Positions 11,555 to 20,332 of a DNA stretch of 64,000 nt are shown here, piece after piece. Numbering within the stretch: position 1 is the first letter of the stretch; the number at the start of each line of letters is the position of its first letter. Both the position numbers and the translations under genes were made by a program. The notes under the pieces are model-generated. The model did no database searches. It was not told the origin of the DNA and was given only the letters and a program-made list of their open reading frames with translations. This DNA comes from JADLCX01 sp964630785 (GTDB lineage: Bacteria > Planctomycetota > Phycisphaerae > Phycisphaerales > UBA1924). The DNA lies in NCBI GenBank assembly GCA_964630785.1, contig CAZVZG010000001.1, positions 124,001-188,000 of the forward strand. Reading direction: 5' to 3'.

Positions 11555-11583
11555 CGCCCCCGGGCCGTCACGGTCCGGGGGCG
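11555..11583 (-). terminator. Rho-independent terminator of the 11619-13418 gene
   Basis: A 13-bp stem (CGCCCCCGGGCCG / CGGTCCGGGGGCG, one G-U pair) has a three-base loop. On the minus strand it is followed directly by TTTTCTT, 36 bases past the stop codon. This is a textbook intrinsic terminator. Confidence 0.85.
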
Positions 11584-11618
11584 AAAGGAAAGGTCTTCGA
11601 GTGTTGCGGCCGTGGCGT

Positions 11619-13418
11619 TTACGGGCAGCCGTTGAACCACACCGCGAGGAAGTCGAACAGGTCCTGCACGGTCACGCCGTCGACGCCGTTGACGTCGGCC
11701 GCGCACGAGGGCGCGGGCGGGGCGACCAGCAGCTCGTGCTCCGCGTCGGAAACAGCGACGAGGAAGGCGAAGTCGTGGGCGGGGTCAACGGTCTGCCAGT
11801 GCGAGGTGTCGTAGGGCGGGCCCTTGATGCAGCCGGGGTTGAAGTTGATCGGGCACTTGGCGCCACACGTGTAGTTCCACAGGAAGTAGCCGCGGGCGTT
11901 CTGGCTGTTGTCGCCCAGGGCGTACAGGCTCACCCAGTAGTTGCGTCCGGCTTGCAGGGGCATGGCCTTGAAGTCGTAGAACTCGGCGCGGTACAGCGAC
12001 AGGTTCGGGCCAACTCCCAGGGCCGGCAGGCCGATGCGCGTCAGGCACCGCGGCTCGAGGGTGAGCAGGGGCTCGGACTCGCTGGGGCAGTGGCACGAGC
12101 CGTCATAGATGTCCAGGCGCACGTTCTCGCAGTTGGTCAGGATGTAACCCTCGATGTAGCACAGGGCGAGGTTCGAGCACGGCGGCGCGACGAAGTCGTC
12201 GGCCGTGCGGGACTTGTCGCTGGTGCGAGAGCCGTTCTGGAGGCTCGGCGAGCCGGGCACCTGCACGCCGGGGCCGTTGCCGGGGTCGAGCGCTATGGGC
12301 GGGCCCTGGCTGAACAGGTCGGGCACGCCGTTGTCGAGCAGGACCTTGCACTGCTCGCCCTCGACGCAGAAGTTGAAGTCGGTGCAGCCGCAGCAGAGCA
12401 GGTCGATGTCGGTCCAGGAGCCGTCGTCGGAGTTGTAGAACTTGCCGGGCCGACCCTTGACCACGTTGTTGCCGCTGGTGCCCCAGAAGAACTGGTCCTC
12501 GGCGTCGGACGTGCCGCTGTAGCCCGCAAACGCGACCCAATACGAGCCGCCCTTGAGCCAAACCCGGGGGAAAGTGGCCGTCACTTCGATGAGGCGGAAT
12601 CCATCGGGAGTGGTCGTGCCGAGCTCGCGGATGTCCACGCTGCCGATCACGCACTCGCTGGGCAGGTACAGCGGGTAGTTATCAAAGTCGATCGGCTGGG
12701 AGTCAGCGATGGCGACCGGCCGGTTCGGCGTGCCGTCGCAGTCCGAGAGGATCGCCACCTGGGCCTTGGGCACGATGGCGTCGGTCAGCATCACCGCCTT
12801 GAGCGTGCGGATGCGGTACACGTTGCCCTCGCAGAGCCAGAAGTCGTCGGCCGTCACGCGGGCGAAGTGCTCCCAGTTGCGATCAAAGCCGACCTGGCTG
12901 GTCTGGGCGTTGAGGTTGTCGTACGGCCCGTTGTCCCAGGGCCGGCAGCAGTCCGACACGCCCACGGAGATGTTGAGCAGGAAGTTGCCGCAGTTTCCCC
13001 CGCCCAGCCCGAACGGCTCCTCGTACGAGCCGACCGCGATCTTCACGCTCTGGCCCGCGCTCAGGCTCACTTGAACCCGAGACTGCAGATCCTGCGAGTC
13101 GTCGTTGCACGCGATCTGTGTGCCGCCGCAGGAGTCGTACACGAGCAGCACGGTGTCGAAGTCGGAGCCGACCGTGTCGATCACGTACTTGTTCGCGCTT
13201 GGAGCGGTGAAGGTGTACCAGAGCACGCGGCCCACTTCGACTTCGTCGCAATCGTCGCCGTCGAAGCTCGCGTCGCAGTTGTTCCCGTTGGTCGCGCCCA
13301 GGAGGGCGGGCAGGGCCCCGTCGCACGTGGAGTTCACGGGCCCGCTCGCCATCGCGGCCCCCGCGCAGGCCATCGCGGCCCATCCGCCGATCACACACGC
13401 CAGTTGCTTGCTCAACAT
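11619..13418 (-). CDS. Secreted PPC-domain protein with single dockerin-like repeat
   Basis: Protein of 599 aa from ATG 13418. A signal peptide spans residues ~1-25 (LACVIGGWAAMACAGAAMAS). Residues ~28-150 resemble the bacterial pre-peptidase C-terminal (PPC) beta-sandwich: VGRVLWYTFTAP, then DFDTVLLVYDSCGG. The remainder contains repeated beta-rich segments with paired cysteines and YWVAFAGYSG / YWVSLYALG motifs. The C-terminus has only one dockerin-like repeat (DVNGVDGVTVQDLFDFLAVWF) ending Gly-Cys-Pro instead of the usual two. No protease active site was seen. A strong terminator follows. Confidence 0.78.
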   Translation of the reverse strand: MLSKQLACVIGGWAAMACAGAAMASGPVNSTCDGALPALLGATNGNNCDASFDGDDCDEVEVGRVLWYTFTAPSANKYVIDTVGSDFDTVLLVYDSCGGTQIACNDDSQDLQSRVQVSLSAGQSVKIAVGSYEEPFGLGGGNCGNFLLNISVGVSDCCRPWDNGPYDNLNAQTSQVGFDRNWEHFARVTADDFWLCEGNVYRIRTLKAVMLTDAIVPKAQVAILSDCDGTPNRPVAIADSQPIDFDNYPLYLPSECVIGSVDIRELGTTTPDGFRLIEVTATFPRVWLKGGSYWVAFAGYSGTSDAEDQFFWGTSGNNVVKGRPGKFYNSDDGSWTDIDLLCCGCTDFNFCVEGEQCKVLLDNGVPDLFSQGPPIALDPGNGPGVQVPGSPSLQNGSRTSDKSRTADDFVAPPCSNLALCYIEGYILTNCENVRLDIYDGSCHCPSESEPLLTLEPRCLTRIGLPALGVGPNLSLYRAEFYDFKAMPLQAGRNYWVSLYALGDNSQNARGYFLWNYTCGAKCPINFNPGCIKGPPYDTSHWQTVDPAHDFAFLVAVSDAEHELLVAPPAPSCAADVNGVDGVTVQDLFDFLAVWFNGCP

Positions 13419-13715
13419 ACGGACTCCTGAACAATCTTCCTGTTCGCGCGAGCCGCGAACGGCGTCCCCCATTCTCTGGGCACCGGTCACCGTGGTCTTC
13501 GCGCGGTATGCCTCGTCGCGGCCGTCGCGATTCGCTCGACATCAAGGTCGCGGCCGGACAGACCCCAAGATAGGGGATTCCAGACTCCAACGCAACGAAA
13601 TTCCGCACGACTTTGGACGACTGGGGGTCTCGACCGCGTCGCAGTTTCCGCACCAGAACGTCTCATAACCAACGCGCCGAGGACATTGGGGCGAGCGTAC
13701 ATCCGCCGCCGGCGT

Positions 13716-14252
13716 CTATCTGGCTTCGGGACCCCCCTCGGCTCGGATGAGCCCGACCACGCCCTCGGCCAAGGTGTTGGGGATTGGGATCGAGAGGTTG
13801 TACTGGGCGATCCGCCAATCGCCGTCGGGGTTCTTGACCAGTACGCCGCTCCCGCGGCAGAGCCCCAGTTTCGCGTTGGTGAGCGACTCGTCGAACCACG
13901 CGGTCCGACCGTCGGGGCCGAACGCGACGTGGCGATCCTGCGCGTGGTAGGTCCAGCCTCGGCCTTGCGAGAAGTACGGGTGCGCGTACGCACGGAACTC
14001 GGTCAAGGTCCATCGCTCGGTTGCGTCGGTGCCGAGGAAGATGGCGTCGGGCGCAAAGAGCGAGAAATAACGAGACTCATCCGCCCTCGACGCGGCGTCG
14101 TGAAGGGCATCCAGCGTCCGTTCGACCGCCGGCCGGTCAGCGCTGTTCATGGTTGTTGCTCGTCCACCCACGCCGTGATCGCTGACACTCTGACAACCCG
14201 CAACCCCAATCAACGCGCACAACCCGACCAACCCCAACGCGCACGTCGTCAT
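13716..14252 (-). CDS. NTF2-like (SnoaL/DUF4440-type) lipoprotein
   Basis: Protein of 178 aa from ATG 14252, with GGGAGG seven bases upstream. The N-terminus is a lipoprotein signal with lipobox VAGC (Cys20), so it is probably anchored to a membrane facing the periplasm. The mature part matches the NTF2/SnoaL-like fold: VERTLDALHDAASRADE, YFSLFAPDAIFLGTDATERWT, then WRIAQYNLSIPI. Such domains bind small ligands or act as scaffolds; no catalytic role can be assigned. An upstream extension in the same frame runs through the palindrome array and is not protein-like. Confidence 0.78.
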   Translation of the reverse strand: MTTCALGLVGLCALIGVAGCQSVSDHGVGGRATTMNSADRPAVERTLDALHDAASRADESRYFSLFAPDAIFLGTDATERWTLTEFRAYAHPYFSQGRGWTYHAQDRHVAFGPDGRTAWFDESLTNAKLGLCRGSGVLVKNPDGDWRIAQYNLSIPIPNTLAEGVVGLIRAEGGPEAR

Positions 14253-14281
14253 TTCAACCTCCCGTCCGCCGCACAACCACC

Positions 14282-14659
14282 CTACCTCATGGCGGCTTTG
14301 CTGCTCTGCTGCTCTGCCCCCTTGCTGCTCGCTCCGTGCCCTCCCGCGCCCGCGACGTTCAGCCCCACGATCCCGAGCACGATCAGTGCCAACGAAACGA
14401 TCTTGAGCGCGGTCACGGGCTCCTTGAAGTGGGCCATGCCGACGACGGCGATGAGCGACACGCCGCAACCGGCCCAGATCGCGTACGCGACGCCGATGTC
14501 CATGGACTTGGCCGCACGCGCGAGGAACACGACGCTGAGCAGGTACATGACGACCGTGGCCACGCTCGCGGGCACTTTGGTAAAGCCATTGGAGAGCTTC
14601 ATCGACACCGCCCACCCCACCTCGAACACGACCGCCAGCGCGAGCCATAGATAGACCAT
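14282..14659 (-). CDS. Small multidrug resistance (SMR) exporter, Gdx/SugE-like
   Basis: Protein of 125 aa with four transmembrane helices. The essential membrane glutamate is Glu13 in FEVGWAVSMKLSNGFTK. The Trp after Glu-Val-x is typical of the Gdx (guanidinium-exporting, formerly SugE) branch rather than of EmrE. The helix-4 motif SLALIVLGIVGLN fits the family. A ~20-residue polar C-terminal extension is unusual. It would function as an antiparallel dimer exchanging protons for cations. I saw no guanidine riboswitch upstream; instead the palindrome array starts 16 bases before the start codon. Confidence 0.85.
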   Translation of the reverse strand: MVYLWLALAVVFEVGWAVSMKLSNGFTKVPASVATVVMYLLSVVFLARAAKSMDIGVAYAIWAGCGVSLIAVVGMAHFKEPVTALKIVSLALIVLGIVGLNVAGAGGHGASSKGAEQQSSKAAMR

Positions 14660-14675
14660 GCCGACAGTCTAACGG

Positions 14676-14804
14676 CCTTCCACGGGCGGCCCGGAGCGGC
14701 CGCCCGTGGCTACATCCACCGGCCCCTTCGGGGCCAAGGCCTCTCGCCGCGGAGCGGCGACTGGATGTAGCCACGGGCCGAGGCTTTGCGAGGCCCGTGG
14801 AAAG
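14676..14804. repeat. Nested long palindrome, unit 1
   Basis: Outer arms TTCCACGGGC / GCCCGTGGAA enclose inner arms CCCGTGGCTACATCCA / TGGATGTAGCCACGGG. These in turn hold two small hairpins (GGCCCCTTCGGGGCC and CGCCGCGGAGCGGCG). The unit is nearly identical to unit 2 at 14895. The linker after it also carries two hairpins (GCGTCC...GGGACGC; TCGTCCC-TTC-GGGACGA). Confidence 0.85.
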
Positions 14805-14894
14805 CGCAGCCAACGCGATCGCGTCCAGGAGGGACGCTTGTCTTGCAGGGACTCGCTTCAATCGTCCCTTCGGGACGATCTCGCGCACGCCCTG

Positions 14895-15023
14895 CCTTCC
14901 ACGGGCGGCCCCAGGCGGCCGCCCGTGGCTACATCCACCGGCCCCTTCGGGGCCAAGGCCTCTCGCCGCGGAGCGGCGACTGGATGTAGCCACGGACCGA
15001 GGCCTTGCGAGGCCCGTGGAAAG
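14895..15023. repeat. Nested long palindrome, unit 2
   Basis: Second copy, offset 219 bases from unit 1, differing at only a handful of positions (such as CACGGG to CACGGA). The following linker (15024-15100) repeats the two hairpins of linker 1 with sequence changes but the same pairing pattern. Confidence 0.85.
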
Positions 15024-15100
15024 CGCGGCGCATTGTGGAAGCGTCCCGGAGAGACGCTTGTCTTGTGCGGCGCTCGTCAATCGTCCCTCCGGGACGAGCG

Positions 15101-15160
15101 ACCACGGGCGGCCCCAAGCGGCCGCCCGCGGCTACATCCATCGACCGCTCCGCGGCCACA
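15101..15160. repeat. Nested long palindrome, partial unit 3
   Basis: It starts with CCACGGGCGGCC and contains GCGGCTACATCCATCGACCG, matching the first half of units 1 and 2. It then ends in a short GCTCCGC palindrome without the second arm. It lies 40 bases before the next gene's start. Confidence 0.7.
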
Positions 15161-15201
15161 GCCACCCCGCCCTCCCCCGCCGGTATCCTCCTCGCCTCCC
15201 C

Positions 15202-15936
15202 ATGCCCCTCGCCCACACCTGCCCATCCTGCGGCCAGTGCCTGACGCTCATCCCCGCGCCGCGGGATCCCATCTATCAGTTGCCGATCGTCGTCTGCCCG
15301 GGGTGCCGCGGGGCGTGTGTGCGGTATGCCGACGGTCATCGGGCCGTGCCCCGCGCGATCGCTCGCGTCCGACTCGCGATCTTCACCGCTGTCGCCAACA
15401 CGCTCTGGACACTCATCGCCGCGGCCGTGTGCGCGGCCGTCAACGTGGGCATGGGCTCCGACCTCCGGGGTTCCGGGCTGAAAATCTGGCCATTCCTGGC
15501 GATGCTCGTCGGCCTCGCGCCCCGCGACGACGCGTTCACGGGGTGGATAGACGACAGCGGGACGATGAGCCTGCTCACGTGGGCGGGTGTGAATGTGCTG
15601 ATCGGTGCGTTCCTGACCGCGGCCCTGCCGCATCTGCGCCGACGCGTGTTTGTGCCGTTGTTCGCGGCGATGGTGATTGTCGGGCCCTTTGTTCCGGACG
15701 CCGTTGATCTGCTGGTTCAGGTTGCTGAGGGTCAGGTCGGGTTCTTTGACGCCGGGTCGCTGGCGATCCGCTTCCGCGATGCGCTCTCCGGGTTGGGGAT
15801 GTTCCCGGCGGGCGCGATCGTTGCGCTGGCGGGTATCCCGCTGGGCCGGCGCCTGTCGCGCTCGGCCGCGAGCACGCGAGCCCGGGCCCGCCGCCGTCTG
15901 CGCAACCGTGTTCGACGAAGGAGACAAGGCACGTGA
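15202..15936 (+). CDS. Membrane protein with N-terminal Cys motifs
   Basis: Protein of 244 aa. Residues 7-38 hold two CxxC pairs (CPSCGQC and CPGCRGAC) that would form a zinc ribbon on the cytoplasmic side. They are followed by five or so hydrophobic segments (for example VANTLWTLIAAAVCAAVNVG) and a strongly basic, Arg-rich C-terminus. It may be related to the rhomboid-neighbouring or generic planctomycete zinc-ribbon membrane proteins; function unknown. The next gene overlaps its stop by four bases (GTGA), indicating translational coupling. Confidence 0.7.
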   Translation: MPLAHTCPSCGQCLTLIPAPRDPIYQLPIVVCPGCRGACVRYADGHRAVPRAIARVRLAIFTAVANTLWTLIAAAVCAAVNVGMGSDLRGSGLKIWPFLAMLVGLAPRDDAFTGWIDDSGTMSLLTWAGVNVLIGAFLTAALPHLRRRVFVPLFAAMVIVGPFVPDAVDLLVQVAEGQVGFFDAGSLAIRFRDALSGLGMFPAGAIVALAGIPLGRRLSRSAASTRARARRRLRNRVRRRRQGT

Positions 15937-16865
15937 CCACCGCGCCGACGAATACTCAAGCACCCGCCGCGCCCAGTTCGCCCGCCGAGACGCGCATCGA
16001 CGTGCTCAAGGGCGACCGCTGTTGCGCCGGGTGCGGCTTCAACCTGCACGGTCAGTACATCGTCCGCGAGCCGCACTACCGCATGTTGATCGTGCGCTGT
16101 CCCGAGTGCGGCGTCGCGGCCGCGTTGCAGGAATACCCGACCGTGACGCGCATGGCCTGGCGCTTCCGCATGTTGCTGGGCGCGGCGTGGCTCGCGGCCC
16201 TCTTCGCCGGCTTTCTGGCCACCGGGGGGCTGATCTACATTTATGGGCGCGCGGTCATGCAGTCGGTCATTTCGCGCTACCAGGCCGCCATTCAAGCTGC
16301 CTGGACCGACCATTCCACCAAGAACCTCACGCCCGCCCAACAGGCCCAATGGTGGAACACCCAGGGCATCGACACGTGGTGGGCCGGGCTCCCGCCATCG
16401 AAGTTTTTTGCCGAATTCGGTGGATGGGGCGGGCTCAACTGGTGGGGCCTCTGCTACTTCGTGTCCGCGGCGTTGATCTTCACCCTCGTCGGCATGGTCT
16501 GGAGCGTGGCCCTGGCCCGCCTCCGCGGCCTGCGCCTGCTGGCCGTCCTGCTCCTCCCGCTGGTCTTCACCCTCTTCTTCGCGTTCGACGATTTTTTCAG
16601 CATCAACGGCATGTGGTTTCTCGGCGCGCAGTACCTCGCCCAGCGCCAGATCGGCTGGCTGCCCATGGGCCTTGCGGTGGTGGCCTGCACCGCCTTCCTT
16701 TTCGCGGCCGCGCTCGCCGGGCGCATCCTCGCCCGCGCCTTCCTCCGCCTGGTTCTCCCCGCCCGCCTCCTCGCGGCGTTCGCGTTCCTGTGGATCGTGG
16801 ATGGGAAGGAGTTGCCGCGGGCGACGGGGGTGGGGGGACGTCCGCACCCCCCGCGCGGGGGGTGA
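15933..16865 (+). CDS. Zinc-ribbon membrane protein
   Basis: Protein of 310 aa from GTG 15933, with AAGGAG about ten bases upstream inside the previous gene. CCAGCGFNL and CPECG at residues ~30-62 form a split zinc ribbon. Four or more transmembrane segments follow (LAALFAGFLATGGLIYIYG; YFVSAALIFTLVGMVWSV; LLLPLVFTLFFAFDDFF; VVACTAFLFAAALAGRIL). It is coupled to the preceding gene, so the two probably act together in the membrane. No known family function. Confidence 0.72.
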   Translation: MTTAPTNTQAPAAPSSPAETRIDVLKGDRCCAGCGFNLHGQYIVREPHYRMLIVRCPECGVAAALQEYPTVTRMAWRFRMLLGAAWLAALFAGFLATGGLIYIYGRAVMQSVISRYQAAIQAAWTDHSTKNLTPAQQAQWWNTQGIDTWWAGLPPSKFFAEFGGWGGLNWWGLCYFVSAALIFTLVGMVWSVALARLRGLRLLAVLLLPLVFTLFFAFDDFFSINGMWFLGAQYLAQRQIGWLPMGLAVVACTAFLFAAALAGRILARAFLRLVLPARLLAAFAFLWIVDGKELPRATGVGGRPHPPRGG

Positions 16866-17032
16866 AGGTCGCGGGTGGCCGGGCGCAACTTCTCTCGAAT
16901 ACCTTCGCGAACGGGGAACCGCTCTTTTCATCCAGCGGATGGAGCATCGAGGCGCGCATCATTATGTAGGGCGGAGCGTTCTTCTCCGCTCCCTGCCCGC
17001 GACATTGCCGGATCAGACTCGGAGGCCTGCTC

Positions 17033-18376
17033 ATGAAGATGAAGACCATTGCGTTCTCGGTCGGTTTGGGGCTCGGTCTTGCCGCGTTGGCCGTGCCGGT
17101 CGCACGGGCGCAGTGCAATCCGCGGCTCGTTCCCGGCCCGTGGACCAGCATCGACGGCGACGTCTGGGATATGGCGACCTTTGAGCGGCAGGGCGGATTG
17201 GCGGTGTGCGTCGTGGGCGCCTTCACGCACATCGACGGCGTCGAGGCGCGGGGAGCGGCGTGGTGGCGGCCGGGGACGGGTGAGTGGGGGCCGATGGGCG
17301 CGCTCGCGCCGGACTCGGGTTGTTGCTTGCAGGGCTTCTACGCGGTGTGTCGCTTCGACGATGGTTCGGGCGAGACCCTCTTTGCGGCCTCGAACGTGGG
17401 CGTGTGGAAATGGAACGGCGCGGCGTGGGCTCGGTTCGGCGTGGTGAACCGGGGGTGCAATGACATCGCCGTCGTTTCACTGGGCGGTGTGCCGCGGCTC
17501 GTCGTTGCCACGGGGCGTTCGGCGTTGGACAGCTCGGTTCGCGCGTGGAACGGCGCCGAATGATCGCCAGTGGGAAGCGAAGACAGCAAAGTCATCGGGA
17601 CAGTCTCCTGCATCGCGGCCGGGTCCGTCGCCGCGGGTCAACCGGAGCTGGTCGCGGTTGGCGCGATCATCATCAATCCCGGTGGCGCGTCCTCGCCGGG
17701 CGAGTCCATCGTCGGGTGGGATGGGCTCAACTGGTCTCCCATTGCCGACGAGACGGGCGTGTACCCGGGGTTTGTGAACCACAAGTGCGACGTTCTGTCG
17801 TTTGACGACGGGTCTCAGATCGGCAGCGCGTTGTACGTGTGCGGATCGCAGGGCGGCGTGGGCGGCGGCGTATGGCGGGTCTCGGGCGGTGCCTGGGAGC
17901 GCGTGACCGGCAGTTCGCTCGGCTCGTACCTATTCGCGCTCAGCCCCTTCAACGACGGCACGCGGATGCGCCCGCGCCTGTACGCGGGCGGCTGGGGCCT
18001 GCACGCCTGGGACGGCGCGTCGTGGGAGACCATCAGCCCCGTGCACTTCGGTCTGCCGAACATCCCCGGTGTGATCAGCGGCGAGGTGCGAGCGTTGAAG
18101 CGTTACCAGCCACCGGCGGCGGCCCGTCCCATGCTTCTGATCGGCGGATCGAGGCTCATGAATCTCGACGGCCACGTCGGCGTCGCCTACCTCACCTCTT
18201 GCGCCCCCTGCCCCCCCGACTTCGACCATTCCGGCGCGATCGGCATCCAAGACCTCCTCTCCTACCTCCAGGCCTGGTTCGCCCGCGACGCCGCGGCCGA
18301 GTTCAACAACTCCCCCGGCATCGACCTGGGCGATCTGTTCGCCTTCCTCAGCGCGTGGTACGTGGGCTGCCTGTGA
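17033..18376 (+). pseudogene. Secreted WNG/WDG-repeat protein interrupted by one in-frame TGA, dockerin-like tail
   Basis: One frame runs 17033-18376 (447 codons) except for a TGA at 17561-17563. The stop falls at the Trp of the repeat motif: W-N-G-A-E-stop-S-P-V-G, where sibling motifs read WNGAAWARFG and WDGASWETIS. A single G-to-A change in TGG explains it. The N-terminus has a signal peptide (LGLGLAALAVPVARAQ) behind a GGAGG ribosome-binding site. The C-terminus has a degenerate dockerin-like pair (DFDHSGAIGIQDLLSYLQAWF; then IDLGDLFAFLSAWY) ending GCL. The repeats suggest a beta-propeller-like secreted protein. It may be a recent pseudogene, a sequencing error, or a TGA read-through case. 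Confidence 0.8.
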
Positions 18377-18542
18377 ATATCCCGTGCACGACCTGACGTT
18401 TGTGCCCGTGCCCTCGTGCCGTGCCGCTCGTCCATCCCCCACCCCTACCCCCCCGCGTACACTTCACCCCCGATCGGTGGGTGCATGGGCGGGTTCGAGC
18501 CCGATGCCGCGATCGGCTTTGTGTACCGGAGGATTTGCTCCC

Positions 18543-19805
18543 ATGAAGGTGATCTGTGATCGCGGGGCGTTGCTCGACGCCGTGAACCTCGTCGCGTCCG
18601 TCGCGCCCACCCGCACGCCCACGCCCGCGCTGGCGTGCATCAAGCTCACCGCCCGCAAGCTCGCCGGCGGCGGGGGCGAGCTGCTCCTGGCCGGCACCGA
18701 CTCGGAGAGCAGCCTGAGCATCGCGATCACACACGTGGACGTGCAGCAAGCGGGCATGGCCGCGGTGCCGGGGGACAAGCTCCGCGCGATCGTCTCGGCC
18801 GAGGACGGCGAGCCGACGCTGACGATCGAGACCGATGGCGACCAGGTGCACATCAAGGGTCAGAACGCACACTTCCGGGTGTTCGGGTTCCCGCCGGCGG
18901 ACTTCCCGCCGCTGCCGGACCTTCAGCAGACGCTCAGCGGCGAGTCGGGCCCGGCGCCCAAGACGGTGTTCACCCAGCCCGCGGGCTCGCTGCTGGACCT
19001 GGTCAACCGCACGTCGTTCGCCACGGCGCGCGAGACCAGCCGGTACGCGATCAACGGCGTGCTGCTCAAGCGCGACGGCAAGAAACTGGAGATGGTCGCG
19101 ACCGACGGTCGGCGGCTGGCCGTCAGTCGCGCCCAGGTGACCGGCGTCGGCGGCGGCAAGGACAAGGACAACGTGGCCTGCATCATTCCGACGCGGGCCC
19201 TGGGCGTGCTGGCCAAGCTCGCCCGCGATCCCGACGAGACGGTGCGCGTGGCGATCACCGACACGCGGGTGTTCTTCGCGTTCGAGCCCGCGCTCGAGGC
19301 GCCCGCGAAGGGCAAGAAGGGCAAGGCGGAGGGCGACGCGGCCGGCGCGGCCGAGGGTGCGACGCTCCCCCCGCCCCGCGCCGTGCTCAGCAGCACGCTG
19401 GTCGAGGGCGCGTTCCCGCCCTACGAGGACGTCATCCCCAAGGAGCAGGACAAGAAGATCACCGCCGGGCGCGACGAGCTGGGCAGCGCGGTGCGCAAGG
19501 CGAGCGTGCTCACCAACGAGGAGAGCCGCGGCGTGCGCATGGCCTTCAGCGCGGGCGACAAGCGGCTCAAGCTCTCCAGCCGCGCGCCGGAGATGGGAGA
19601 GAGCGAGATCAACGTTGCGCTCTCCAGCTACGAGGGCGACGACATCGAGATCAGTTTCAACCCGACGTTCATCACCGATGTGCTCAAGGTCGTCAACGAG
19701 CCCGAGGTCATCATCGAGCTCAAGGCCCAGAACAAGCCCGGCCTGATCCGCTCGAGCACCAACGACTTTCTGTATGTGGTGATGCCGGTGAACCTGCCGC
19801 AGTAG
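18543..19805 (+). CDS. dnaN: DNA polymerase III sliding clamp, beta subunit
   Basis: Protein of 420 aa; GGAGG precedes ATG 18543 by ten bases. It begins MKVICDRGALLDAVN and shows the three-domain clamp pattern: RYAINGVLLKRDGKKLEMVATDGRRLAVS (domain 2), EGAFPPYEDVIP, and the C-terminal VVMPVNLP that closes DnaN proteins. It encircles DNA as a dimer and tethers polymerase III. It is longer than the usual ~370 aa, mainly because of a Lys/Ala/Gly low-complexity insertion at about residues 252-276. No dnaA, recF or gyrB lies next to it here. Confidence 0.95.
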   Translation: MKVICDRGALLDAVNLVASVAPTRTPTPALACIKLTARKLAGGGGELLLAGTDSESSLSIAITHVDVQQAGMAAVPGDKLRAIVSAEDGEPTLTIETDGDQVHIKGQNAHFRVFGFPPADFPPLPDLQQTLSGESGPAPKTVFTQPAGSLLDLVNRTSFATARETSRYAINGVLLKRDGKKLEMVATDGRRLAVSRAQVTGVGGGKDKDNVACIIPTRALGVLAKLARDPDETVRVAITDTRVFFAFEPALEAPAKGKKGKAEGDAAGAAEGATLPPPRAVLSSTLVEGAFPPYEDVIPKEQDKKITAGRDELGSAVRKASVLTNEESRGVRMAFSAGDKRLKLSSRAPEMGESEINVALSSYEGDDIEISFNPTFITDVLKVVNEPEVIIELKAQNKPGLIRSSTNDFLYVVMPVNLPQ

Positions 19806-19902
19806 GGGGGAGAGAGAGGTGGGGTAAGCGGGGAGCGTGAAGACGGGATGCGGGGCGCGACTCGTGTGCACGGGAGCGAGTCGAGCCGGTCGGCGCGCTT
19901 CT

Positions 19903-19941
19903 GCCCTCCCCCCGGCCCCCTCCCTCTGGGAGGGGGAGGTT
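19903..19941 (+). repeat. REP-like GC palindrome, copy 3
   Basis: Nearly the same as the copy at 7383: CCCTCCCCCCGG followed by CCCCTCCCTCTGGGAGGGGG. It lies between the convergent dnaN and the small membrane protein gene. Confidence 0.6.
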
Positions 19942-19969
19942 CGATCACCGGCCACGCGGCCTCACCGTC

Positions 19970-20332
19970 TTACCGCTTACTCACGGCCACTCTGCGGCGG
20001 TGCCGCTCGGCGGATCGGTCGCGAACATCCGGCCCGATGACGACGATCCGGCGCGCGTCGGTGTGCGCCGACGGCGCGGCGCGTTCGCCGGCGCTCGTGA
20101 TCATCCCCGAGTCCGCGACCGGCGATTCGCGTCTGTGCACGCGCATGGCCGCGAATACGCACACGGGCAGAACCAGCAGCGCGAGCATGCCGAGCAGTTC
20201 GGGCGTTCCCAGGCTCGTGATCGATTGCGGCGTGACGAGTCTGAACACCAGCCCCACACCGGCCGCGAGCGAGACCGCGCACGCGCCCAAGACCCCGAGC
20301 GAACGAACCCGCCGACGCGACGATGCGACCAT
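19970..20332 (-). CDS. Small two-helix membrane protein
   Basis: Protein of 120 aa from ATG 20332, preceded by GGAGG nine to ten bases upstream on the minus strand. Two hydrophobic helices are visible (VLGACAVSLAAGVGLVFRLV and LLGMLALLVLPVCVFAAM) between Arg-rich ends. No family is recognised. It is convergent with dnaN and divergent from bamA. The ribosome-binding site and the helix pattern support it being real. Confidence 0.5.
   Translation of the reverse strand: MVASSRRRVRSLGVLGACAVSLAAGVGLVFRLVTPQSITSLGTPELLGMLALLVLPVCVFAAMRVHRRESPVADSGMITSAGERAAPSAHTDARRIVVIGPDVRDRSAERHRRRVAVSKR

Noticed and set aside
11601..13430. 609-codon plus-strand frame
   Set aside because: Antisense to the PPC-domain gene, composed mainly of Val/Ala/Arg/Gly, without a ribosome-binding site or known domain.
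14660..14760. Guanidine riboswitch upstream of the SMR exporter
   Set aside because: No ykkC-I core or paired ACGR-loop hairpins were found; the sequence is explained by the palindrome array.
14676..15160. CRISPR array
   Set aside because: Units are ~129 bases of nested palindromes with ~80-base related linkers; there are no short direct repeats with unique equal-length spacers and no cas genes.
18490..18525. Possible tRNA suggested by GGGTTCGAGCCC
   Set aside because: Only the T-loop-like string is present; no D arm, anticodon arm or acceptor stem can be built around it.
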